From GCA-2686295 sp964402995 (GTDB taxonomy: Archaea; Nanobdellota; Nanobdellia; Woesearchaeales; GCA-2686295): DNA of 64,000 nucleotides. The notes beneath the pieces were generated by a model. It was not told where the DNA came from. It saw nothing but the letters and a program-made list of their open reading frames with translations, and searched no databases. Below, in pieces: positions 26,101-33,815 of the stretch (positions are counted from its first letter, which is position 1; each line of letters starts with the position of its first letter). The position numbers and the translations under genes are program-made. The stretch spans positions 1 to 64,000 of the forward strand of contig CAYOEA010000010.1 of assembly GCA_964402995.1 (NCBI GenBank), read 5' to 3'.

Positions 26101-27555
26101 TTAAATAATGCCAATATGATTCTTAATAATCCAAATTACAGTTAGAATTAACGATAAACAAATATAAGTTACAAGTAAAGATTTCTTTTCCTTCCAATAA
26201 TTAATGATGATGTAAGCTGTCCAAAAATAAATTGAGTATGAAAATAAAAGTAATACATCCCAATCGCCAGGAAGAGTATCATAATTAATTAAGAATAAGA
26301 ATAAAAGATAAAATACTGATAAAACACTAAATAAAGAGAGTATTGAATCTGATTTTAGTTTAAGATAAAGTTTCTTTTTGAAAAAGTAAATTAAACATAC
26401 AAAGAATAAAACAATTAATGGTCCTAATAAGAATAGGCTATTTAGAAAACCTAAATAATGTATTGAATAAAACATTTCATCATAAGCATAACCATTTTCT
26501 ATACCTTCGTTAGATAAAGGGACAAGAATATTTTTCCCATAAACTGATCTGTTGTTTGTTAAGACACAAAAACCATCACAAATACAATTAGGACAAATAT
26601 TAGAATCAATTTTAAGGAAATAATCTTTAGTTATATTAAATTCACCATGTTGGTAGAACTTATCAGAATAAACTATTTTATTTTCAGGTATGATGTGTGA
26701 GTTAAAAAGCATAAATAAACCTGATATTAGAATTAAAGGAATAATGAAAAATATTATGACTTTCTTAAATACTAACTTGAATTGAAAGTTTTCCCATTTA
26801 CTTTTAAAGAACGGTAAAATAAGTAATGTTGGAATTATGAGCACTGCATAAGTATGAGTTAAAAATAATAGTAAGAATGATAGAACAGTTACTTTAAATG
26901 GAACTTTATTTTTAAGATAAGAATGGGCATAAATAATGTATATTATGAATGCGACTAAAGGTAAAGCATAGATTTCTAAGTGACCAAAAAAAACTTTGAA
27001 GATAGGGACTGAGATAACTATTAAGAAGAATAATAAGAATTCTTTTTTAGATATAATTTTTATGAGTTTAAATATGAAATAAATAAATGCAACTCCTAAT
27101 GCTGTGTTTGCAATTGCTAAACTACTTTGAGCAGATATTCCAAAAATACTTAAGAATGCAAAATTAAGTGCATAAAATAAACTATTAGTAACATAAGGAT
27201 AATAAATGAACATGTGCTCTATTCTAAGCCTGATAATCCCAAGAGAATCATTCATAAGAACATTTGTTTTAAGAAGAATGAAAATGGCTAAGAACGTGAT
27301 TAATAGGATTTTAAGGCCGTGCTCATTAAAGAATTTATTTTTGTTTAAATTTTGAATATAGTTAAGAATTATTTCTCTTTTAAGATAAATTATTATGCAT
27401 AAAAGAAATAAGGAAATAATTGTAATTATAGATAAGTCTTCAGGAAAAGGAAGATTAAAATGTTTAATATTCAAATATGCGCCTAGAAAAAAGAATAAGA
27501 TTAAAGATAGAAAGAAACTAGAATCTGCAATCCAAGAAAGGTAATTCTTTTTCAC
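26101..27555 (-). CDS. Polytopic membrane protein, GT-C-like
   Basis: A 484-residue protein with about twelve predicted membrane helices. The external loop segment FKVFFGHLEIYALPL recalls the conserved loop of GT-C mannosyltransferases, and a large extracellular loop between two helices contains CPNCICDGFC, a tight cluster of four cysteines that could bind a metal or form disulfides. I do not see the N-terminal D-x-E/DE pair that would make the call firm. It could be a lipid-linked sugar transferase acting on the surface proteins encoded just upstream, with which it converges. Confidence 0.55.
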   Translation of the reverse strand: MKKNYLSWIADSSFFLSLILFFFLGAYLNIKHFNLPFPEDLSIITIISLFLLCIIIYLKREIILNYIQNLNKNKFFNEHGLKILLITFLAIFILLKTNVLMNDSLGIIRLRIEHMFIYYPYVTNSLFYALNFAFLSIFGISAQSSLAIANTALGVAFIYFIFKLIKIISKKEFLLFFLIVISVPIFKVFFGHLEIYALPLVAFIIYIIYAHSYLKNKVPFKVTVLSFLLLFLTHTYAVLIIPTLLILPFFKSKWENFQFKLVFKKVIIFFIIPLILISGLFMLFNSHIIPENKIVYSDKFYQHGEFNITKDYFLKIDSNICPNCICDGFCVLTNNRSVYGKNILVPLSNEGIENGYAYDEMFYSIHYLGFLNSLFLLGPLIVLFFVCLIYFFKKKLYLKLKSDSILSLFSVLSVFYLLFLFLINYDTLPGDWDVLLLFSYSIYFWTAYIIINYWKEKKSLLVTYICLSLILTVIWIIKNHIGII

Positions 27556-27650
27556 AATTAGGATAAAAACTATTATTCTTTAAAAATATTCATTTATTTT
27601 TTATTCTTTGTCTTTGAAATTTTAGAATAAAGCCGATTATCAAAAAAACG

Positions 27651-28028
27651 TTATTTTTTTGTCTTTAGAACAACCCATTTATCAGGTGCTTTAGGTTTGT
27701 TAAAGTTCTTAATTGCTTTTTCAAACTTTTTTTCATAAAATGAAGTATAATATGCAATAAGAGTTGAAATTGCATAAATCATGATGCCAACGCCAACAAA
27801 TAAGTAGAATATGCTAAATAAGACTGAAAACCAGGTAGTTGGGTGCATATCCGAATATCCTCTTGTTGCAAGACTAATGGCTGCAAAGTAAAGAGAATCA
27901 AGAACACTCCAACCTTCAGATAAATGGTAAACAATGGTTCCGACAAATAATAATAAGCCAATAATTCCAAGTAAAGTGAATAATTTGAACTTAAGATTTT
28001 CTTTTTCTTTTTTTATGTCGGTGTACAT
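27651..28028 (-). CDS. Two-helix ion channel with a non-canonical selectivity filter
   Basis: A 125-residue Ion_trans_2-type subunit: membrane helix 1 (LFTLLGIIGLLLFVGTIVY, about 17-35), pore helix and filter (SLYFAAISLATRGYSDMHP, about 46-64), membrane helix 2 (FSVLFSIFYLFVGVGIMIYAI), and a short basic C-terminus. Tetrameric KcsA-like channels carry TVGYGD; here the filter is TRGYSD, with Arg in place of Val and Ser in place of Gly, so potassium selectivity cannot be assumed. It ends 13 bp before (28042) the gene for a helical protein on the same strand. Confidence 0.75.
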   Translation of the reverse strand: MYTDIKKEKENLKFKLFTLLGIIGLLLFVGTIVYHLSEGWSVLDSLYFAAISLATRGYSDMHPTTWFSVLFSIFYLFVGVGIMIYAISTLIAYYTSFYEKKFEKAIKNFNKPKAPDKWVVLKTKK

Positions 28029-28041
28029 TAATGTGGATATG

Positions 28042-28749
28042 TTATTTGTCGCTTATAAACCTTTCTAGAAAAACTTGTTTTATTTTTTTATTAGCATATT
28101 GCTTGTAATTTGCATGGTCAAAATTTTTTAATATTTCAGGATTTAATTTGTCAGCTTTTTTTTTAATAATTGCAGATATTTCATATTCTTCATTAAAGAT
28201 TGTTTGAGACAGATAGATTTTGTAAATTTCACGTTGTTTATTATCTGTCAAAAATTTCAAGTTTTTAGTTCTTAATTCATCAACGAATTTTATTTCATAA
28301 CCAATATCCATTATATGAGCATTATTTTTGCTTAAAATAATTGCATGTTCATTTTTAGAATATTTTTGAGCAAATTTAATTAAATTAAGATATGATTCTT
28401 TTAGGTTATTGAAAGTTAATTCGTTATTTTCTTCATAAGTATCTTCAAAATTAATTTTTTCAACTAATGTTTCTTTACTGACTTCTTTTTCTAAATCAGA
28501 TATTTTTTCATCAAGGTGAAGGAATAAAAGAGCTGTAAGTTTATTAGGAAAATATTTTTCTGCTAATTTAATTCCTGATTCATAATCTTTAGTTAGAAAG
28601 AAGTGTTCATAAGCAAGTTCTGCAATTTCAGGGATTAATTCTTTTTGAGAATAATTTGCAAAATACAAAGCTAAATCAAAATTTTTAACTTTAGCTAATT
28701 TATTAATAACCTTGTTGTTATCCATAATTATGTTAAATTTGAGATCCAT
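28042..28749 (-). CDS. Uncharacterised helical protein
   Basis: I do not recognise this 235-residue protein. It is predicted to be almost wholly alpha-helical, acidic in the middle (EKINFEDTYEENNELTF) and basic at the end (QYANKKIKQVFLERF), with no signal peptide or membrane segment. Repeated short helices such as NFDLALYFANYSQKELIP and ELAYEHFFLTKDYESGIKLAEKYF suggest a TPR-like solenoid. It lies 13 bp upstream of the ion channel gene on the same strand, so a cytoplasmic partner role is possible. Translation may begin at the second Met (residue 9). Confidence 0.6.
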   Translation of the reverse strand: MDLKFNIIMDNNKVINKLAKVKNFDLALYFANYSQKELIPEIAELAYEHFFLTKDYESGIKLAEKYFPNKLTALLFLHLDEKISDLEKEVSKETLVEKINFEDTYEENNELTFNNLKESYLNLIKFAQKYSKNEHAIILSKNNAHIMDIGYEIKFVDELRTKNLKFLTDNKQREIYKIYLSQTIFNEEYEISAIIKKKADKLNPEILKNFDHANYKQYANKKIKQVFLERFISDK

Positions 28750-28756
28750 TAAATAT

Positions 28757-28854
28757 CACTGTTTTTTGATTAATTTTTTTTAGAATATAATCTTTTATAT
28801 AAATCTATGCTCATATTAGAAAGATTTAAATTAGAATAAGATAAATAAACAGTG
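28757..28854. promoter_or_regulatory. Divergent promoter region with inverted AAACAGTG elements
   Basis: CACTGTTT (28757-28764) and AAACAGTG (28847-28854) are exact inverted copies, each a few bases upstream of one of the two divergent start codons (28749 minus and 28860 plus). The near-symmetric TATA-like sequence TTTTATATAAAT lies near 28792-28803. The repeats could be binding sites for a shared regulator or weak Shine-Dalgarno sites; the sequence does not decide. Confidence 0.35.
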
Positions 28855-28859
28855 TAAAT

Positions 28860-29456
28860 ATGGTAAAACCTGAATTATCTGAAATATTGAAGAATCAGAA
28901 GACTATAATTAAACTTTTAAAGAAAATAGATAACGAAGAGATAAAAGAATTAGCAGAAGAAGATGAAATGGGGCTAGATGAAGAGCAAGAATTAAGTGAA
29001 TTAAAGAAATTAGAATCAATAGAACAAGAATTAGCAGAAGAAGTTAAGGTTAAACCATTATCAAGAATAACTCACAGAGATTTTTATAAAGCAATAGTTG
29101 GAGCATTATTTGGTATTATGGGTCATTTTTCATTTTTCTATGGAGTGGAGATTGCACATGGAATATCTGTTTTAAGAGCATCTTTTTTGTATGTAATAGC
29201 ATTTGTAATTGGACTAGTATTTTTGTATGCGACAGGATATAAGAAAATTGATCCAAAAACTGTTTATAAGGTTATTCCATTACGACTATTTACAATATAT
29301 TTTACTTCAATAATGGTGATATTAATAGTATTATTCGTATTTGATTTTATAGGATTACATTCAAGTTTTGTAGAAATATACAAGACAGTTGCTGCAATAA
29401 GTATTTTAGCAGTGATGGGTGCTATAACTGCTGATTTAATAGGAAAAAGCGAGTGA
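28860..29456 (+). CDS. DUF2391-like integral membrane protein
   Basis: A 198-residue protein. The first 60 residues form an acidic coiled-coil-like region (EEIKELAEEDEMGLDEEQEL), and four membrane helices follow from about residue 78: YKAIVGALFGIMGHFSFFYG, FLYVIAFVIGLVFLYATG, LFTIYFTSIMVILIVLFVF and VAAISILAVMGAITADLIG. The hydrophobic part resembles the DUF2391 family of small archaeal membrane proteins, whose function is unknown. It overlaps or abuts the next gene, so the two are likely expressed together. Confidence 0.6.
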   Translation: MVKPELSEILKNQKTIIKLLKKIDNEEIKELAEEDEMGLDEEQELSELKKLESIEQELAEEVKVKPLSRITHRDFYKAIVGALFGIMGHFSFFYGVEIAHGISVLRASFLYVIAFVIGLVFLYATGYKKIDPKTVYKVIPLRLFTIYFTSIMVILIVLFVFDFIGLHSSFVEIYKTVAAISILAVMGAITADLIGKSE

Positions 29457-29461
29457 TAAAG

Positions 29462-29857
29462 ATGCAAGAAATAATCGAATCAATAAAAGAATTAGAGAAA
29501 TTAAATTCAATAGAAGAAAGAATTAATCAGTTAATAGCGCATATAGAACAATATATGGAACATGGTGATTTAGACGATGCTAAGAGAACTGAAAGTAAAG
29601 TAATTCCTAATATTAGGATGATAATTGCACACCTAATTAGATTAAGATCAAGAATGGCTGATAGTGCTTATAGGTCATTGATAAAAAATGAAGTTTTAGT
29701 TTTGAAACGAATAGAGCAAAATGTAATTGATATGATTAATCATCCTGATAAATTAAAGCGAAGCGAACATGTGATTAAACATCTTGAACAAGTACTGCAT
29801 TCAATCGAGCATGATGAAGACAATAGAAAAAGAAAGTTTCCAGCATCTGCAGCTTAG
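29462..29857 (+). CDS. Uncharacterised all-helical protein
   Basis: A 131-residue protein from the ATG at 29462. An alternative GTG at 29453 overlaps the upstream TGA as GTGA and would add three residues. It is rich in Glu, Lys, Ile and His and is predicted to form two or three long helices (IIESIKELEKLNSIEERI, then NIRMIIAHLIRLRSRMADS and SEHVIKHLEQVLHSIEHDE). There is no signal peptide or membrane segment, and I do not recognise a family. The tight spacing suggests that it works with the DUF2391-like membrane protein, perhaps as a cytoplasmic coiled-coil partner. Confidence 0.6.
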   Translation: MQEIIESIKELEKLNSIEERINQLIAHIEQYMEHGDLDDAKRTESKVIPNIRMIIAHLIRLRSRMADSAYRSLIKNEVLVLKRIEQNVIDMINHPDKLKRSEHVIKHLEQVLHSIEHDEDNRKRKFPASAA

Positions 29858-29908
29858 AACTATATTTTTCTTGAATTAATTTTAGTATGATTTTCTAAAA
29901 AGAAATAT

Positions 29909-30889
29909 TTAGTAAGATTCTCTTCTAAAAGGAATGGTTTCATCTTCTCTCATAAGAATATTATCTATAATATCGAAAAGTTGATCATTATTTTTAGTGT
30001 GAGTTAAATCCATCATTTGTTTGAAATACTGAGTGTCTTTGAGAAGAGATTGAACATGAATTTTAATGTGTTGAAAACCAATGTTGTATTCTTTTGCGTA
30101 GTTTAAATATTTCTTCATACACTCAATTTTTTCTTTTTCTCGAATATAAGTTTTGCCAAGAAGTTCGCCAAAAATAAATGGTTCTTTAACCGCGTGTCTA
30201 CCAATCATAACCGCTTTACAGAATTGAAGCATATACTTTGCTCTCTCAATACAATCAACATCACCATTTCCAATAACAGGAATGCTAATTTCATCAGCTG
30301 CTTCTTTGATAGCTTCTAAATCAACAGGATCTTCATAAGTTTGACTTGACATTCTACCATGAATAGTGATAAAGTCAAGACCACACTTGTCTGCGATTTT
30401 TGCAATACGAAGATAAGGTTTAGATTTTTTATGAGCGGAATTTACTGCAAGTCTAAGTTTTGCAGAAACAGGAAGGTGAGAATGTTTTTTTAGTGTAGTG
30501 AACAGTTCTTCAACAAGTGTTGCATGTTTAAGAAGTTCTGAGCCAAGAGTTTTTTCTCTAGTTTTTTTAGCGGGGCAAGCAAGATTCAAATCAATAGATT
30601 TAATGTTTTCAAGTCCATCATAAAACTCGTTATCTTTAATAATTCGAATAGCTTCAATTAACTCTTCTGATGAATTTGAAAGAAATTGAATACCGCAAGG
30701 AGAATGAAGATCAAGAACTTTTTTTAGATAATCCTTTTTTGCGATAAAGTCTGCAGCATAAATTTGTTCTGTGAAACTATATGCAGCTCCATAGTTTTCG
30801 CATACTAATCTAAATCCAATGTCTGAGAAAATAGACATAGGTGCGTAAATATACTGGTTTTTTAATTCTAATCTTCCAAGTTTAACCAT
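29909..30889 (-). CDS. dus: tRNA-dihydrouridine synthase
   Basis: A 326-residue FMN-dependent TIM-barrel enzyme. It has the N-terminal APMSIFSDIGFRLVCENYGA, the active-site loop LNLACPAKK with the catalytic cysteine, KLRLAVNSAHKK, FITIHGRMSSQTYEDP and PVIGNGDVDC, with the flavin-phosphate strand GIGRH in the form VMIGRHAVKEPF. These fit the Dus family that reduces uridine in the tRNA D-loop with NADPH. The helical C-terminal 80 residues form the tRNA-binding domain. The loop reads NLACP where bacterial enzymes have NxGCP. It is transcribed towards the helical protein gene and diverges from the TolC-like gene. Confidence 0.88.
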   Translation of the reverse strand: MVKLGRLELKNQYIYAPMSIFSDIGFRLVCENYGAAYSFTEQIYAADFIAKKDYLKKVLDLHSPCGIQFLSNSSEELIEAIRIIKDNEFYDGLENIKSIDLNLACPAKKTREKTLGSELLKHATLVEELFTTLKKHSHLPVSAKLRLAVNSAHKKSKPYLRIAKIADKCGLDFITIHGRMSSQTYEDPVDLEAIKEAADEISIPVIGNGDVDCIERAKYMLQFCKAVMIGRHAVKEPFIFGELLGKTYIREKEKIECMKKYLNYAKEYNIGFQHIKIHVQSLLKDTQYFKQMMDLTHTKNNDQLFDIIDNILMREDETIPFRRESY

Positions 30890-30969
30890 AATACTTGAAA
30901 GATATTTGATTAGATATTAAAATGTGGTGTTTATTTGATTATTTTTATTCTTAAAACTTAAAGTAAGAC

Positions 30970-30977
30970 TTATAAAT
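30970..30977 (+). promoter_or_regulatory. TATA box of the TolC-like gene
   Basis: TTATAAAT lies 27 bp ahead of the GTG-ATG start at 30997/31000. This spacing implies a leaderless or almost leaderless mRNA and shows that the gene is under an archaeal-type promoter. Confidence 0.55.
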
Positions 30978-30999
30978 ATCTTGTATTTCTTTTAGAGTG

Positions 31000-32319
31000 A
31001 TGAAAAAGACAACTCTCGCAGGAATCATTATTGCGTTAAGCACTTTTATGGGTGCTAGTGCTTTTTCACAAGAAAATCGAGATATGGATTATTATTTACA
31101 AAAAACCTATCAGAATAATAATAGTTTAAAAATACGTGAATTATCTTTAGAATTAAATCAAAATAGTAATCGTCGTGATTGGAAAAATCATTATCTACCA
31201 AGTTTAACATCTTGGCTTTCCATGGCCTCAGGAACGGAGGAAATTTGGAATTATGTTCTTTCAGGAGATAGCTTAGTTCCAAGATATGGAGCAAATATAT
31301 CTTTATCTTATCCTTTAGTTGATTTAACAAGAACTCCGAAACGAAAAAAAACTAAAAATAATGTTGCAAGATCCGAAAACAGTAAAAAATTATTTTCAGA
31401 ATTATTAGAACGAATGGTTGCAGTAGATTATATCGAAGGAGTAAGATTGCAAGAGCTGATCAAATTAAAAGAAGAAACAAAAGAATTATTGGATTTAGAT
31501 TATGAATTATTAAAAAACGTTGATTCATCATTTTCTGAAATGACAAAACCATTATTTGAAATATTGAAAAGTGATGCAGACTTAAGACTTGATGAAAAAG
31601 AAAGAGATTTAAGAAAAAGTATTAGAAGATTAAATGTGCTTGCAGATATATCCTATCAAGATATAGATGTAATTCTTTCAGACAATTTAGTATTGCCATT
31701 AGTAAGTATATTGAATGAAAAAGAACATACTGAAAGAGTAATTACTAAAGCCACCCAGAGACAAGCAAAAGACTATTATCTTTTAATGGAAAATAAAGAA
31801 TTAGATAAAAAAATAGCAAATAGAAGTTGGATTCCAAAAATAGCCTTATCAGGTGGAAAATTTATGAGTTTTGAAAATGAATACAATCAATTCGATATGA
31901 GATTAGTTTTTTCAATGAATTTAACTTCTTTATATACATTAAATAACTCAATTGTTGATGCAAATCTACGAAAACAAATATTTGCAGAAGAATTAGATGC
32001 AAAAGAAAAACAAATAGCGAATACGGTTATAGATGATTATGAAAATTTAAAATATTCTTATGAAAGAAGTTTAAGACTAATGGATGCAGTAGAACATAAA
32101 GACGCAGCATATAAAAATTCGTTAGTAGAATTATCTGAGAATCCAACTAGTGAAAACTTAGATAGATATTTTAAACGGATAAGTGATTATATGAATGCGA
32201 AAGAACAATTAGTATCTGAGATTTCATTAACAATGAAAAAAGATTATATGTATAGGGTAAATACTGCGGAATACCATATATCCTACCAAAAAATGGGTTT
32301 GATTAAGAACGTAGATTAA
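31000..32319 (+). CDS. TolC-like outer-membrane-efflux family protein
   Basis: A 439-residue secreted protein from the ATG at 31000 (a GTG at 30997 directly precedes it). The signal peptide is TTLAGIIIALSTFMGASAFSQ. The mature part has the double-repeat layout of the OEP/TolC family. Helical hairpins (YYLQKTYQNNNSLKIRELSL, then KKLFSELLERMVAVDYIEGVRLQELI) flank the strand NISLSYPLVDLTR, and a second half follows with KIALSGGKFMSF, DMRLVFSMNL and further long helices. In diderm bacteria these proteins form trimeric outer-membrane channels. In a presumed single-membrane archaeon the role is unclear; a periplasm-like surface tunnel or lateral transfer are options. Codon and base use look like the neighbours. 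Confidence 0.65.
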   Translation: MKKTTLAGIIIALSTFMGASAFSQENRDMDYYLQKTYQNNNSLKIRELSLELNQNSNRRDWKNHYLPSLTSWLSMASGTEEIWNYVLSGDSLVPRYGANISLSYPLVDLTRTPKRKKTKNNVARSENSKKLFSELLERMVAVDYIEGVRLQELIKLKEETKELLDLDYELLKNVDSSFSEMTKPLFEILKSDADLRLDEKERDLRKSIRRLNVLADISYQDIDVILSDNLVLPLVSILNEKEHTERVITKATQRQAKDYYLLMENKELDKKIANRSWIPKIALSGGKFMSFENEYNQFDMRLVFSMNLTSLYTLNNSIVDANLRKQIFAEELDAKEKQIANTVIDDYENLKYSYERSLRLMDAVEHKDAAYKNSLVELSENPTSENLDRYFKRISDYMNAKEQLVSEISLTMKKDYMYRVNTAEYHISYQKMGLIKNVD

Positions 32320-32391
32320 TTAATTCTTTTCTAAGATTTCAATTAAAGTATAAAGATAATTTTAAATACTCAGCACCATATAGCTCAAAAT

Positions 32392-33708
32392 ATGGGTCAT
32401 ATCACATCAAAGAATTATTTATCATTACAGAAAAGACTTGATGATTCTCCGCAAGGAGCACCTGCATCAGATTCATTATTTCAAATTCTAGAAGTATTAT
32501 TTACGGAAAAAGAAGCGAAATTAGTTTCAACTTTACCAATAAAACCATTTACAGTAAAAATTGCTGCAAAAAGATGGAAAAAAACTGAAAGTGAAACTCG
32601 AAAAGTTCTAGATACTTTAGCAGATAATGGATTATTACTTGATATGTTTGATGGAGAAAAACAAACTTATATCTTACCGCCAACAATGGCTGGTTTTTTT
32701 GAATTCTCGCTAATGCGAACTGATGGAAAATTTAATAGAAAATTATTATCTGAATTATTTCATCAATATATGAATGTGGAAGAAGGATTTCTAAAAGAAG
32801 TATTTGCACTTGATCCATCTATTGCTCGAGTTTTAGTTCAAGAAGATTCATTATCGAAAAAACACAGAACCGAAATTTTAGATTATGAAAAAGCATCAAA
32901 TGTGATTGAAACTGCGACTTGCATAACTGTAGGAACTTGTTATTGTAGACATAAAATGGAACATAAAGGTTTGGCATGTAATAATCCTCAAGATGTGTGT
33001 TTAACATTTAATGGACCTGCAAAAAGCTTAGCTAAGCATGGAATTGCAAAAGAGATTACAAAAAAAGAAGCAAAAGTAGTACTTGATAGATGTGTGAAAT
33101 TAGGACTTGTGCAAATTGGAGACAACGTACAAAATAATGTTGCATGGATATGTAATTGTTGTTCTTGTTGTTGCGAGCCAATATTAGCCTATAAACGATT
33201 AGGTTACAATATGAATATTAAAACAAATTATTATCCAAAAGTTATAGAAGAAAATTGTACTGGTTGTGGAATATGTGCGAAGAAATGTCCAGTAGATGCA
33301 ATTGAAATTAAAACAAGGAATGGAAAGAAAGTTGCAGTAGTTGATACTGGTGTTTGTTTTGGATGTGGAGTTTGTGTTAGATTTTGTCCAAAGAAAACTA
33401 TGACTATGGAAAAACGAGATGGAACTACATTTGTGCCAAAAGATGCATTTGAACGATTTGTGATGACTGCAATAAATGAAGGAAAATTACAAAATTTAAT
33501 TTTTGATAATTATAATTTATGGACAAATGAAATCATGAGAAATTTTTTAGGGTTTATATTAAAATTAAAACCAGTAAAACGAAGACTTGCGACCCAACAA
33601 TTACAATCAAAATTCATACATAAATTATCTAAGACTTATTATGTTATAGCAAAAGCATTTATTGATTTGGAGGAGGCTGATTATTCGCATCCTGAAATGA
33701 AAAAATAA
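32392..33708 (+). CDS. Ferredoxin-type iron-sulfur protein with an N-terminal winged helix
   Basis: A 438-residue cytoplasmic protein. Residues 40-105 form a winged-helix-like segment (EKEAKLVSTLPIKPFTVKIAAKRW...LDTLADNGLLLDMF). The middle holds two Cys groups (TCITVGTCYCRH and CNCCSCCCEP) that could bind further clusters. Two classic 4Fe-4S motifs follow: CTGCGICAKKCPVDAI and CFGCGVCVRFCPKKTM. The C-terminus is helical and basic. The combination resembles archaeal proteins annotated as 4Fe-4S ferredoxins with a MarR-like start, possibly electron carriers or redox-sensing regulators. No redox partner gene is adjacent. Confidence 0.75.
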   Translation: MGHITSKNYLSLQKRLDDSPQGAPASDSLFQILEVLFTEKEAKLVSTLPIKPFTVKIAAKRWKKTESETRKVLDTLADNGLLLDMFDGEKQTYILPPTMAGFFEFSLMRTDGKFNRKLLSELFHQYMNVEEGFLKEVFALDPSIARVLVQEDSLSKKHRTEILDYEKASNVIETATCITVGTCYCRHKMEHKGLACNNPQDVCLTFNGPAKSLAKHGIAKEITKKEAKVVLDRCVKLGLVQIGDNVQNNVAWICNCCSCCCEPILAYKRLGYNMNIKTNYYPKVIEENCTGCGICAKKCPVDAIEIKTRNGKKVAVVDTGVCFGCGVCVRFCPKKTMTMEKRDGTTFVPKDAFERFVMTAINEGKLQNLIFDNYNLWTNEIMRNFLGFILKLKPVKRRLATQQLQSKFIHKLSKTYYVIAKAFIDLEEADYSHPEMKK

Positions 33709-33815
33709 TTATTTATTCTTATTTAGTCTAATATTATAACCAAAATGTTTATATAGTATAATTAGGTTAAATTTATCTATTATTTTTATAAAAATATTAT
33801 TAGGGGCGTTTTAGA

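Noticed and set aside
31055..31330. A minus-strand gene inside the TolC-like coding region.
   Set aside because: It has no promoter, ribosome site or family features, and the TolC-like frame has a signal peptide and TATA box.
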